Of a stretch of DNA of 64,000 bases, positions 16,868-25,929 are shown one piece after another. The translations under genes were made by a program, and so were the position numbers. The DNA lies in assembly GCF_900100345.1 (NCBI RefSeq), contig NZ_FMTT01000024.1:1-64000 (forward strand). The letters run 5' to 3'. Below the pieces are notes generated by a model, which saw only the letters and a list, made by a program, of their open reading frames with translations, did no database searches and had not been told where the DNA came from. Numbering within the stretch: the first letter of the stretch is position 1; the number at the start of each line of letters is the position of its first letter. The stretch is from Paenibacillus tianmuensis. Lineage in GTDB: Bacteria; Bacillota; Bacilli; Paenibacillales; NBRC-103111.

Positions 16868-16924
16868 AAGAAGCCTATCGACCATAGCTGCTAGAATAAA
16901 CATAGCAAAGCTAAGGTGACAGGC
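16868..16924 (-). terminator. Likely terminator of the catabolic operon
   Basis: On the minus strand AGCCTGTC pairs with GATAGGCT around an inner TAGC/GCTA hairpin and is followed by TTCTTTTT. It lies about 130 bases past the stop at 17054 and before the antiporter gene. Confidence 0.5.
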
Positions 16925-17053
16925 TCCTCCAGGTATGGCGTATTTGATTTTCCAAAGGATAGCTAACGTTACGATACTTATACGTAAGGATGCGATCCCG
17001 GTTTCAAAAATGGTGCAAGAAAAATCGTCGTGGGGTGATAACGCCCCCTGCGG

Positions 17054-17956
17054 CTATAGCTTGACCCGCTGCCCTGTCGCCCGGCTTTCGTTGGCTGCTT
17101 CGAGGAAACGGATGATCTCCAGCGTCTCCGTCAGCGGAAGGCCCGCTTCTCCCAGCCAGAACATCTTCATGACCTCGACCAGCAAGCTGGCGTAAAACGG
17201 TCTGCTGTCCTTGGACACATCGACAAGGCGCGGTCCTTCTCCGGTATGCAGCGTGACGCCGAAGCTTTGATCCGGCCGTCGGCTCCCCCGTACCGTGCCG
17301 ATCCGCCCGTCCTGCCAGACGCCCGTAATGACGTCAAAATCGTCGTTCGCCGCCACGGCCACTTCCCGGCAGCCTGTGCCCATGGCGCGGTACAGCAGCT
17401 CGACCGTATGAATCCCGTACCAGTAGTACCCCGGCTGTGTCGGTTCGAGATACATCGGTCCGAAGGCATCGGCTCCCGTAATAACTCCGTCCGCTTTAGC
17501 CAGAGCGCTGACCAGCCCTTCGGCGTACCGCAGCGCGGAAGCGCTCATGACCGGAATATCGTATTGCTGCGCAAGCTCGGCGATTTCATACGCCTCCCGC
17601 GAGCTCAACGCAAGCGGCTTGTCGATAAATACCGGCTTGCCGTAAGGCGCGATGGCGCGAAACTGCTCCAGGTGCACCCGTCCGTCGGCCGATTCGAGCA
17701 GCAGCGCATCGACCGATTCCGCTACGGCTTCCGGCGTTTCCATGATGGACACGCCGTATTGCTCCCGCAGCTCTTGCGTAAAGCCACCGACCCGGTCGAT
17801 GCTGAGCGGGAAGTCGGCGGAACCGCCCGGATAAGCGGCAATCACCCGTCCTCCCGGCACATGGTTGGCATCCGACGGGTCGTTCAGCAGCTTCGTAAAC
17901 GCCGTTACGTGCGACGTATCGAGCCCGATGATGCCGATGCGCAGCGTCGCATCCAT
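17054..17956 (-). CDS. Gfo/Idh/MocA family oxidoreductase
   Basis: 300 residues from ATG 17956, 4 bases after the previous gene. It starts LRIGIIGLDTSHVTAF, a variant dinucleotide-binding loop (GIIGLDTSH instead of GxGxxG). FIDKPLALSSREAYEIAELA carries the conserved EKP-like motif with Lys (here DKP). A conserved His sits in YYWYGIHTVELLYRAMG. Such proteins oxidise or reduce sugars, inositols or their acids with NAD(P). It is the last gene of the eight-gene minus-strand cluster. The substrate is unknown. Confidence 0.8.
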   Translation of the reverse strand: MDATLRIGIIGLDTSHVTAFTKLLNDPSDANHVPGGRVIAAYPGGSADFPLSIDRVGGFTQELREQYGVSIMETPEAVAESVDALLLESADGRVHLEQFRAIAPYGKPVFIDKPLALSSREAYEIAELAQQYDIPVMSASALRYAEGLVSALAKADGVITGADAFGPMYLEPTQPGYYWYGIHTVELLYRAMGTGCREVAVAANDDFDVITGVWQDGRIGTVRGSRRPDQSFGVTLHTGEGPRLVDVSKDSRPFYASLLVEVMKMFWLGEAGLPLTETLEIIRFLEAANESRATGQRVKL

Positions 17957-17960
17957 GCGT

Positions 17961-18845
17961 CTAGCCCCGCTTCCGGTAAGCTTCGATGAATTGAATCGCT
18001 TTGCGGATATCTTCCTCCGGCTGCTCGCCAACCTCGCGTTCGATCGTCAGATAGCCCGTATACCCGATGTCTTGCAGCGCTTGGAAGTACGCGTCGAAAT
18101 CGACGGCTCCCTCGCCGGGAGGCAGCTCCCGGAAAAACTCTCCCGCGGTCACCATCCGCGCGATCTCCTCATGATCCATCGGCTTGAATCCGAGAGAGCC
18201 GTAGATGACACGAGGGTCCGCTTCGCGCACCCGGAGCCCGTCCTTCACGTGCGTATGGACGATATAGTCCTTCAGCGTGTGCACGCCTTTAGCCGGGTCG
18301 TCGCCGGTCACCATGACCATGTTCGCCGGGTCGAAGTTGACCGACATTCCTTTGGAGCCAAGGCTGTCCAGGAAGCTTTTCAAATGTGCGGCTGTCTCGG
18401 GGCCGGTCTCGATGGCAAAATAACCGCCGACGGACGAAGCATAACGGGCCAGTTGACCGCAAGCGTCCTGCATCTCGGCATAGATCGGATCGGCCGGGTC
18501 GGCCGGTACCAGCCCGATATGCGTCGTCACGATATTCGTGCCCAAATCAAGCGCCAAGTCGAGAATCCGCTTCGACTTTTCGATTTTGGCCGGGTTCGCT
18601 TCCTTGTCTTGGAAGCCGTGTCCGCCCAAATCGCCGCACAAAGCGGAAATTTCCAGTCCGATCGAATCGAGGTAAGCCTTGAGGTCTTTCCGAGCGGCTG
18701 CGTCCAGGTTCGCCGGGTCCATTTCCCCTTTGGTGGCCCAAATCTGCACGCCGTCGGCGCCAAGCTCCTTAGACTTTTGCAGCCCCGCACGCAGCGGCAG
18801 CTTGAAGCTGTCCGAGATGACTCCGATTTTGTTCGTCAATGCCAT
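17961..18845 (-). CDS. Sugar phosphate isomerase/epimerase (xylose isomerase-like TIM barrel)
   Basis: 294 residues. Metal-binding positions of the AP endonuclease-2/IolE-type barrel can be seen: FAIETGPE (Glu), MSVNFDPANMV (Asp), YIVHTHVKDG (His) and a final Glu in YLTIEREVG. These enzymes isomerise, epimerise or dehydrate keto-sugars using a divalent metal. It is coupled to the oxidoreductases on both sides (gaps of 15 and 4 bases), the usual pairing for inositol-like or uncommon sugar catabolism. Confidence 0.82.
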   Translation of the reverse strand: MALTNKIGVISDSFKLPLRAGLQKSKELGADGVQIWATKGEMDPANLDAAARKDLKAYLDSIGLEISALCGDLGGHGFQDKEANPAKIEKSKRILDLALDLGTNIVTTHIGLVPADPADPIYAEMQDACGQLARYASSVGGYFAIETGPETAAHLKSFLDSLGSKGMSVNFDPANMVMVTGDDPAKGVHTLKDYIVHTHVKDGLRVREADPRVIYGSLGFKPMDHEEIARMVTAGEFFRELPPGEGAVDFDAYFQALQDIGYTGYLTIEREVGEQPEEDIRKAIQFIEAYRKRG

Positions 18846-18860
18846 GACCGTTTCTCCTCC

Positions 18861-19919
18861 CTATAGTTCGATTTCGCGCCCTTGAGCGGCCGATTCGTAA
18901 ATGGCGCACAGTATTTTCATCACTTCGACGCCGTCCTCCACCGGACTCCGAGTTTCCGTTCGTCCGAGCGAGCTGTCGATAAAATAATTGATCTCCTGTT
19001 GAAACCCGGCGACAAAATCGAACGAAGGATGGTCTACCTGCGGCGCGACGTTTAGAATCGTATCATGCTTCTCGGCGATGATCGCAAGCTCCGGCTCCAG
19101 CTCCGCTCCGCCCTTGTCCCCGTACAGCTTGACGGACAGCTCGTCCTTCTTCGCATGCAGTGTGAAGCTGACATCGACCATAAGACTCGCCCCGTTCTCG
19201 AAGCGGATGAGCGCATTAGCCATGTCCTCCACCGTGTTGAGCGCCCCGTTGTAATCCGCTGCTTTGTAGTATGTGAGGTGCTCCACGTTTGAGCGATTGC
19301 CGAGGCGATTATACGTATTGGCCGAAACCGACTTGACCTTCGGCTTGCCCATCAGGTACCAGCAAATATCGATAATATGCACGCCAAGGTCGATGAGCGG
19401 CCCGCCGCCGGAGCGCTTGATATCCGAGAACCAGCCGCCCGGGTTGCCGAGACGGCGCAGACAAGAGGCTTTGGCGTAATAAATCTCGCCCAGATCGCCC
19501 GCATCGATAAATTTTTTCAAAATTTCCGTATTGCTGGCGTACCGGCGCACGAAGCCGACCTGCAGCAGCTTGCCCGTCCGCCGTACCGTTTCTTCGACTT
19601 TCAAAGCTTCGGCCACCGTCTGACACAGCGGCTTCTCCACCAGCACGTGCTTGCCCGCTTCGAGCGCCGCGATGCTGATCTCGGCATGGGAGTTGTTCCA
19701 AGTACAGATGCTGACGCCGTGAATGTCGGGCAGCGCCAGCAGCTCGCGGTAATCGGTGAACACTTTGGAGGCGCCGTACGCTTCAGCCTTCGCTTGTGCC
19801 CGTTCCTCGTTCAAATCGCAAACGGCATAAATCTCCACTTCAGGATGATGGCTGTAGGCTGTAAAATGCTGCTCCGAAATGGAGCCCGCTCCGATTATTC
19901 CGATTTTGATTTTGCTCAT
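18861..19919 (-). CDS. Gfo/Idh/MocA family oxidoreductase
   Basis: 352 residues. IGIIGAGSISEQHF gives the classic GxGxxx(H) dinucleotide-binding loop at residues 7-20. VLVEKPLCQTVAEA holds the conserved EKP motif (Lys near 97). GGGPLIDLGVHIIDICWYLMG contains the Asp and His of the active site. An NAD(P)-dependent sugar or inositol dehydrogenase is most likely. It differs clearly from the second oxidoreductase of the same operon at 17054, so the two probably act at separate steps, one oxidising and one reducing. Confidence 0.85.
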   Translation of the reverse strand: MSKIKIGIIGAGSISEQHFTAYSHHPEVEIYAVCDLNEERAQAKAEAYGASKVFTDYRELLALPDIHGVSICTWNNSHAEISIAALEAGKHVLVEKPLCQTVAEALKVEETVRRTGKLLQVGFVRRYASNTEILKKFIDAGDLGEIYYAKASCLRRLGNPGGWFSDIKRSGGGPLIDLGVHIIDICWYLMGKPKVKSVSANTYNRLGNRSNVEHLTYYKAADYNGALNTVEDMANALIRFENGASLMVDVSFTLHAKKDELSVKLYGDKGGAELEPELAIIAEKHDTILNVAPQVDHPSFDFVAGFQQEINYFIDSSLGRTETRSPVEDGVEVMKILCAIYESAAQGREIEL

Positions 19920-19958
19920 CGTTGCCTTGTTCCTCCTGCTTCTCCTGTTGTTTTCGGT

Positions 19959-20828
19959 TTACACTATGGCTTCCTGCCACAACCGCCGGACGTTATCCAT
20001 CGCGATTCTCGAACCGGTCCTCGGGTCCTCCATGCCTTCGAACTCAACGGACAAATAGCCGTCGTACCCCGAAGCCTTCAACACCCGGATAACCTCCGGC
20101 ATATCGATGTCGCCTTGTCCGACGATGGCGCCCCGCAGGAAGTTGCCGTGGGTCGACTTGAACCAGCCTTCGCCCGGATTGCGGTACGACGGACGGCGGT
20201 AAAAGTCTTTCAAATGCACCATGGACGCAAACGGAATGTTATTCAAAACGGCGCTGACCGGATCTTCGTCCACACACAGGAAATTGCCGATATCCAGCGT
20301 CGTCTTGAAGTTGGCGCGATCCACCTCATGCACGAGCCGGAGCACCCGGTCGCTCGCTTGCAAGTAGAAACCGTGGTTTTCCACGCTTGTAACGATATCG
20401 AACTGCGCTGCGTAGTCGGCGATGCGGCGGCACGCTTCGACAAGTCGGGGCAAGTCCGCTTCGAACTGGCGGATCGTCGTTTCGGGAATCGGACGCGACG
20501 CGACGTCGTGACGCATCCGCTTCACTCCAAGATCGCGGGCGATGTCGACCTGGCGCATCGTCTTCTCAATCTCCAGCTCGTAGGCTTCCGGCGTGGCCTG
20601 CACGAAATTCGCGCCGACCGCGTAGCCTGAAATATCAAGTCCCGCTTGGTCTGCGGTCTTGCGGATATCTTCAATCAGCCCTGGATTGTTCGTCAAGTCG
20701 TACCCGATCGGCACGATCTCCACATGCTCGCCTCCATTGTCGGCAATCCAGCGGATAGCTTCCGTTACGGTCAATTCTTTCTTATCGATAGCCTGGAATA
20801 AACTATAGGTGCTTAATCCCAATTTCAT
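19959..20828 (-). CDS. Sugar phosphate isomerase/epimerase (second TIM-barrel enzyme)
   Basis: 289 residues from ATG 20828, which has GAGGAGG upstream. MKLGLSTYSLFQAI is a typical first strand. FDIVTSVENHGF (Glu), FKTTLDIGNFLCVDED (Asp), ASMVHLKDFYRR (His/Lys) and YLSVEFEGMED (final Glu) outline the metal site. It is the second such barrel in the operon. Duplicate barrel enzymes with paired dehydrogenases are common where an epimerisation and a dehydration or isomerisation are both needed. Confidence 0.82.
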   Translation of the reverse strand: MKLGLSTYSLFQAIDKKELTVTEAIRWIADNGGEHVEIVPIGYDLTNNPGLIEDIRKTADQAGLDISGYAVGANFVQATPEAYELEIEKTMRQVDIARDLGVKRMRHDVASRPIPETTIRQFEADLPRLVEACRRIADYAAQFDIVTSVENHGFYLQASDRVLRLVHEVDRANFKTTLDIGNFLCVDEDPVSAVLNNIPFASMVHLKDFYRRPSYRNPGEGWFKSTHGNFLRGAIVGQGDIDMPEVIRVLKASGYDGYLSVEFEGMEDPRTGSRIAMDNVRRLWQEAIV

Positions 20829-20875
20829 GTGTACATCCTCCTCAGACAAGTCCGATATAAACGACAAGCATGCTT

Positions 20876-22225
20876 TTAACGGCGCAGCAGGTCGTCCAGG
20901 AAGGAAAACCGGTAAATTTGCTTCGGCCTGCCCTTCGCTCTGCCCCGTTCCTCTCCGGCCACCTCGACCAGTCCCGCGTCCATCCACTGCGTCAGCAGCC
21001 GATGGGTGCTGCGGACGGTCACGCCGAGAACCGACGCCAGCTCGTGAACGTTGTAATCCGTCTTGCCCGTACGGGTGAGCTGGGCAATCACCCGGCTCAA
21101 ATACGTCTGGGTGAAGCCCGCTTCCTCCGCCTTTCGAATCAAGACGGCGTCCAGCAGCGTTAGCTCGGCGCCGAGCGGCTCGGCCATTTCCAGCGGACCG
21201 ATGACGCTCTCGTCTTCGCGGACGATGAAACTGATGCAGCCGCCTGCGTCTTTGGCCCGTCGCAGCGCCATCCGGGCATGCGAGCCCGCTTCGTGGGCGG
21301 ACCGGCCGAAGCCGATGCCGATGCTCAGCGAAAGCGAGAAGGCGTCCTGCGCCATTTTGGCCAGCGGGATATATTTATATCCGCCCGTATGGCGCTCGAA
21401 CGTCCCCCGCGTCGTGACGAACAAATATTCGTCGCCGCCCAGCGGGGTCAAATGTCCTTCGAGCGTTTCGGCATACTCGAGCATCATCCGGTGAATATCC
21501 AGCTTCAGCCGTTGCACATCATGCTCCGACTTTCGGAGATCGGCCGCTTTGCGGAACCCGTCCACGTCGATCAAGCCCACCACAATTTGCGATTCCTTGC
21601 TGCGGCGGGATTCCGTCGACAACAGCGCCCGCTCGAGCGCAACGATGATATCCTGCTCGGTCGGCAGCACCCATTCGTTCGGCACGCCAAGCTCGCTCAG
21701 CTTCACCGATACGGAACGGAGCGCGGTCAAGGCAATCGCCGTGTTCCCCTGAGCATGTTGCTCCGCATGAAAACGAACCATCGCTTCCGTATTCGCAGGA
21801 TCGCCGCTATAGAACGTCAGTTCAGGCAGCGATTGGCCCAGCTCGCGGAATGTCTTCACGAACGGCTGGCGGGTCAGCGTATCGACCGACATGGCGCCGA
21901 GCCGCCCCATCCGCTCCGCACGAAACAACGACCGGTACAGTCCCGAGCCGTTCAGCGGAACAAAATGAGCGGGTACGCGCAGCTGGACGCGATCGAGGCA
22001 TACCTGGTATGGATGAGGCCCCGAATATAAGATCACTTCGACGCGGTCCATAAGGTCCCGGGTCCATTGAACCGCTTCCTCCAGATTCGCGTACGCCCCG
22101 GTGACGGGGACGAAGGACGGAAACGATTTCATCGCTTGCAGCATGACGGGAATCATCGGCTCCGGTCCGATCAGCGCTATCGGAATCCCTTTTTCTACAG
22201 TGGACGGACGATCAGTCCCGAACAT
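20876..22225 (-). CDS. Transcriptional regulator with GGDE-type cyclase-like domain and C-terminal winged helix
   Basis: 449 residues in three parts. Residues 1-200 look like a receptor domain (IPIALIGPEPMIPVMLQAM). Residues 210-345 resemble a nucleotidyl cyclase or GTP cyclohydrolase III fold, with VGLIDVDGF and PLGGDEYLFV. Residues 370-449 are a winged helix (VHELASVLGVTVRSTHRLLTQW) with a basic tail. The GGDEY motif is like that of GGDEF proteins, but the surrounding sequence is not a normal diguanylate cyclase. It is encoded inside the catabolic operon and is its likely regulator. Whether it binds or makes a nucleotide is open. Confidence 0.65.
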   Translation of the reverse strand: MFGTDRPSTVEKGIPIALIGPEPMIPVMLQAMKSFPSFVPVTGAYANLEEAVQWTRDLMDRVEVILYSGPHPYQVCLDRVQLRVPAHFVPLNGSGLYRSLFRAERMGRLGAMSVDTLTRQPFVKTFRELGQSLPELTFYSGDPANTEAMVRFHAEQHAQGNTAIALTALRSVSVKLSELGVPNEWVLPTEQDIIVALERALLSTESRRSKESQIVVGLIDVDGFRKAADLRKSEHDVQRLKLDIHRMMLEYAETLEGHLTPLGGDEYLFVTTRGTFERHTGGYKYIPLAKMAQDAFSLSLSIGIGFGRSAHEAGSHARMALRRAKDAGGCISFIVREDESVIGPLEMAEPLGAELTLLDAVLIRKAEEAGFTQTYLSRVIAQLTRTGKTDYNVHELASVLGVTVRSTHRLLTQWMDAGLVEVAGEERGRAKGRPKQIYRFSFLDDLLRR

Positions 22226-22332
22226 GACAACACCGCCTTACCCATGCTTGTGTTCAATCTATCTCCATTATACCTGACAAGAGGAATCTGCCAATTGCAA
22301 AAAGGTGACGTTTTCAGCGTATCGCTTCTTCG

Positions 22333-23535
22333 CTATGCCTGCCCCGCCGCCAGACGCTCCAAAGCAATGGCGGCGAGCGCCGCCGCCCCGACCGGGAGAC
22401 ACGCTTCGTTAAGCGTAAACCGGGGATGGTGCAGCCCGAAAGCCTGCTCCGCTCCCGTCTCGGGACCTGAGCCGAGCCAAAAAAAGCAGCCCGGCACCTG
22501 CTGCAAATAGGCGGAAAAGTCCTCGCCCGCCATCGTCGGCTCCGCCTGTACCCGCCGCTCGCGCCCCAGAAGCCTGTCCATGGCTCGCTCAGCGTGGGCC
22601 AGACAATCGTGGTGGCTGACAAGAACCGGATTCTGCGGAATGTAACGGAGCTCGGCCCGGCAGCGATAGCCTTCGGCGATCCGCGTCACGAGCCGTTCCA
22701 GCCGCTCCCGCATCCCTATTTGCACTTCCGGCGCAAACGTCCGTACCGTCCCGGTCAGACGAGCCCGGTGCGGGATGACGTTGTTCGCTTCCCCGGCCTG
22801 CAGGCTGCCGATGGTCACGACGGCAGGGGCGAACGGCGAAAGCTCGCGGCTTACTGCGGTTTGCAGCGCTAGAACGATGGCCGAAGCCGCAACGATCGGA
22901 TCGATGCACTGGTCAGGGATGGCACCGTGCCCCCCTTTGCCCTCGATGTCGATCTCGATGCGGTCGACAGAGCCCATAAGCGCCCCGGCGCGAGTCGCTA
23001 GCTTGCCCGCCGAAAGGGTCGGCAAATTGTGCAGCCCGTAAATTTCCGAGACGCCGTCCAGCGCGCCGTCCGCGATCATCGCTTTGGCGCCTGCGTTGAT
23101 CTCCTCCGCCGCTTGGAACAGAAACCGCACGCTGCCGTTCAACTGTTCCCGGCGCTCCGTGAGCAGCCGGGCCGCGCCGAGCAAAATCGTCGTATGCCCA
23201 TCATGGCCGCAGGCGTGCATGATGCCCGGGCGGCGCGAGGCGAACGGGAGGCCGGTCTCTTCCGTCACCGGCAGCGCATCCATGTCGGCACGCAGCGCAA
23301 TGACGGGCCCCGGTCCGATGCCGTGAAGCTCGGCCGTCACGCCGTAGCCGCCGACGCCGGTCCGCACTTCAAGCCCGAGCCCGGTCAACTGCTCCGCCAC
23401 CTTGCGGGACGTTTCCCGCTCGTCCAGACTCAGCTCGGGCTCGGCGTGAAGGTCGCGGCGAAATGCCACCAGCGAGTCCGCAAGCCGTTCCGCCGACGCC
23501 AACAGCCCATGGCTATCCTCAACGTTCGATTTCAT
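22333..23535 (-). CDS. M20 family amidohydrolase (N-acyl amino acid or hippurate hydrolase-like)
   Basis: 400 residues. Metal and catalytic motifs of the M20D peptidase family are all visible: ALRADMDALPV, MHACGHDGHT (metal-binding His/Asp), FQAAEEINAGA (Glu pair), GLHNLP and AGEDFSAYLQQ near the C-terminus. It removes the acyl group from an N-acyl amino acid or related amide in the cytosol. Its place between an aldolase-type gene and a regulator suggests that the operon's substrate is N-acylated. Confidence 0.88.
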   Translation of the reverse strand: MKSNVEDSHGLLASAERLADSLVAFRRDLHAEPELSLDERETSRKVAEQLTGLGLEVRTGVGGYGVTAELHGIGPGPVIALRADMDALPVTEETGLPFASRRPGIMHACGHDGHTTILLGAARLLTERREQLNGSVRFLFQAAEEINAGAKAMIADGALDGVSEIYGLHNLPTLSAGKLATRAGALMGSVDRIEIDIEGKGGHGAIPDQCIDPIVAASAIVLALQTAVSRELSPFAPAVVTIGSLQAGEANNVIPHRARLTGTVRTFAPEVQIGMRERLERLVTRIAEGYRCRAELRYIPQNPVLVSHHDCLAHAERAMDRLLGRERRVQAEPTMAGEDFSAYLQQVPGCFFWLGSGPETGAEQAFGLHHPRFTLNEACLPVGAAALAAIALERLAAGQA

Positions 23536-23615
23536 TCGTTCATCCTCTTCCCCTGGAAACTATATCTTTTGAAGCGCCTCATGCGCGGCTCCTGCTTAAG
23601 CGCGGGCCTGGAAAC

Positions 23616-24683
23616 TCAAGCCATCCAGGATGCCAAATGCTCGCGGACGAACGCGTCGTCGTTCAATTCCGGGTAGTCCCTGTACATCCGGTCGATCTCC
23701 TCCGCCTGTCCCGGAGACAGCGTTTCGTGAGGATTCAGGCACCAGATGCCTTTCATCAGACCTTGACGACGAAGCACCTCGTGGATGCCCGGGATGCAGC
23801 CGGCAAACCCATGCGCCGGATCGAAAAATGCCGCGTTCGTATCCGTAACGGCCACGTTCCGGGTCAACCACTCGCTGCCGATCGTCCCCGATTGCCGCAC
23901 TTGCTTGATTTCCTCCAGCAGCTCGACTGCTTTGTGCGTCCAAACCGCCCAATGCCCGAGCAGCCCGCCGACGATCCGTTTTTCCACGGGCTTGCCATCC
24001 ACCATAAAGCGGTAGACGGTCAGCAGATCGTTCACGATGTTATCGTCGTTGCCGGTGTACAACGCAATCTCGTCGCGCCGCGGCGAGTAGCAGACGGCCC
24101 GCGCCACGTCGATCGTTTGGTACCGGTTGAACGGCGCCATTTTGATCGCTACGATGCCGGGAATGGTGGCGAACTCCTTCCAAAAGTCAAAGCTGAATAC
24201 CTTTCCACCTACGGACGGTTGCAAATAAAAGCCAATAACCGGCATCTTTTCGGCGACCCGCGCCGTGCGTTCGAGGATTTGCGCCTCGCTCAAGCTTTGC
24301 AGTCCGCCCATGCTCAGCAGCCCTGCGTCATATCCGAGTCCGACCGCCGTGTCCGCTTCGTTCAGCGCCTGCTCGGTCGGGCCGCAAATGCCGGCGATTT
24401 TCAGGAACGGACGCGTGATGTTGGCCCGGTCGACCTCCTCGGAGGCCATCCGCAGCACCTTCTCGAACAGATTGAATTGCGGCTCGCGGATTTCAAACTG
24501 CGTCGAGTGCACGCCCACCGCGACGCCTCCGGCGCCGGAGGCGGCATAATAGCGGGTTAAAGCGCGCTGACTGCGCTCGTCAAGCCGTCGCTGTTCGTCC
24601 AGCGCCAGCGGATGAGCCGGAATGACCAGCCCTTCGTGCAGCGCCCGGGATTGTTCGGGAGATAACTGTTTTCTGCCGCCCAT
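23616..24683 (-). CDS. Dihydrodipicolinate synthase/N-acetylneuraminate lyase family protein
   Basis: 355 residues, longer than the usual 290-300. VIPAHPLALDEQRRLDERSQ matches the family start (GlvvPaxTPf-like). The Schiff-base Lys is probably the one in GIVAIKMAPFNRYQT, and VIGFYLQPSVGG corresponds to the strand with the active-site Tyr. The C-terminal 60 residues are extra. Members are class I aldolases or dehydratases acting on keto-acids such as 2-keto-3-deoxy sugar acids. It follows the SDR gene by 3 bases. Confidence 0.8.
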   Translation of the reverse strand: MGGRKQLSPEQSRALHEGLVIPAHPLALDEQRRLDERSQRALTRYYAASGAGGVAVGVHSTQFEIREPQFNLFEKVLRMASEEVDRANITRPFLKIAGICGPTEQALNEADTAVGLGYDAGLLSMGGLQSLSEAQILERTARVAEKMPVIGFYLQPSVGGKVFSFDFWKEFATIPGIVAIKMAPFNRYQTIDVARAVCYSPRRDEIALYTGNDDNIVNDLLTVYRFMVDGKPVEKRIVGGLLGHWAVWTHKAVELLEEIKQVRQSGTIGSEWLTRNVAVTDTNAAFFDPAHGFAGCIPGIHEVLRRQGLMKGIWCLNPHETLSPGQAEEIDRMYRDYPELNDDAFVREHLASWMA

Positions 24684-24686
24684 ACG

Positions 24687-25703
24687 TTAAAATTTCCCCT
24701 CTCTTTCCTGAAAATGCGTCGGCTTGTTAATCGTCTGGCCTTCGTGCAGCACCCATTCGGCCACCCAATCGATCATTTGCAAAAGCGATACCCGCGGATA
24801 CCCGAACAGCTGCATGCATTTCGACGCATTGCTAAGCAGCGCCGTTTCCGCCTCCTGTCCGGTGAACACCGGTTCCGTTCCGAGCCGCTTGGCGAGCTCT
24901 GTAGCCGCATACCGGATCGACACCGTCTCCGGACCGGTCACGTTCAACAGCTCCGCCCCCGGCTTGCAGACCAGCAGCGAACGAATCGCAATTTCGTTGG
25001 CGTCGCCCTGCCAAATGCAGTTGAAATGCCCCATGGACACGTCGATCGGACGGCCTTCCTTCACCGATTTTGCAATTTCCAGCAACACCCCGTACCGCAG
25101 ATCGATCGCATAATTGAGACGGTAGATGGAGATCGGCGTTCCGTATTGATGGGAAAAATGCTCGAACACCCGCTCCCGCCCGAGACACGACTGCCCGTAC
25201 TCGCCGACCGGCGACGGAGCCATCGATTCGCTCGCTCCGCCCTGTAGGACAGGAGTCAACGGATAGACGTTGCCGGTGGAGAATACCACGATCCGTGAAT
25301 CGCGGAACTTCTCCGCCACGCGGCCCGGCAAATAAGCGTTCATCGCCCATGTAAAATACTCTTTGCCCGTGGTGCCGAATTTCGTTCCAGCCATATAAAT
25401 GACGTTTTTCACATCAGGCAGCTTCTGAAGCTGCTCATCGTTCAGCAGATCGCACGCAATCGTTTCGACGCCGAAGCTCTCCAGCTCTTCCTTCAGCCCT
25501 TTTTCTGAAAATCTCGACACGCCGTATACTTTGCGGTCGACCCCCGATTCCCGGATCGCGTTGATTGCCAGCTTGGCCAGACTCGGCCCCATTTTGCCGC
25601 CCACCCCGAGCAGCATGATGTCTCCCTCCAGCGACTTCATCTCCTGCACTAAAGCAGGCGACGGTTCGGCAAGCTTATGCTCCAGTTCCTCCACACTTCT
25701 CAT
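24687..25703 (-). CDS. NAD-dependent epimerase/dehydratase (extended SDR) with unusual active site
   Basis: 338 residues. IMLLGVGGKMGPSLAKLA is a nucleotide-binding loop (GxGGxxG), CDLLND and NVIYMAGTKFG follow as in extended SDRs, and VVFSTGNVYPL supplies the Ser/Thr region. The catalytic YxxxK is EYGQSCLGRERVFEH here, with Cys in place of Lys, so the normal proton-relay Lys is missing. This may be a feature of the subfamily or a change of chemistry. It is the first gene of the operon, with a cre-like site upstream, and probably acts on a nucleotide-free sugar acid or lactone. Confidence 0.75.
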   Translation of the reverse strand: MRSVEELEHKLAEPSPALVQEMKSLEGDIMLLGVGGKMGPSLAKLAINAIRESGVDRKVYGVSRFSEKGLKEELESFGVETIACDLLNDEQLQKLPDVKNVIYMAGTKFGTTGKEYFTWAMNAYLPGRVAEKFRDSRIVVFSTGNVYPLTPVLQGGASESMAPSPVGEYGQSCLGRERVFEHFSHQYGTPISIYRLNYAIDLRYGVLLEIAKSVKEGRPIDVSMGHFNCIWQGDANEIAIRSLLVCKPGAELLNVTGPETVSIRYAATELAKRLGTEPVFTGQEAETALLSNASKCMQLFGYPRVSLLQMIDWVAEWVLHEGQTINKPTHFQEREGKF

Positions 25704-25730
25704 CGATCAAGACAGCTCCCTTCATTCGTT

Positions 25731-25744
25731 TGATAACGTTTTCA
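25731..25744. promoter_or_regulatory. cre-like or LacI-type site
   Basis: TGATAACGTTTTCA matches the catabolite response element TGWAANCGNTNWCA at all but one fixed position. It lies about 30 bases upstream of the first gene of the catabolic operon, where CcpA repression would be expected. Confidence 0.5.
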
Positions 25745-25929
25745 ATATGATCATAGCGCTAACCGGTATTTAAAGACAAATCTTTAAATTGTCTTTAAAT
25801 CAAATTGGCAATGCCCAAACGTTGCGCGCAGCTGGACGGTTATGGGTATTGGGCCAATACCCATGATATGGTATATTAGTTATGGCAAGGGAATCTCGCC
25901 GTACTAACGTTTTGGGAGGTCTTATCCGG

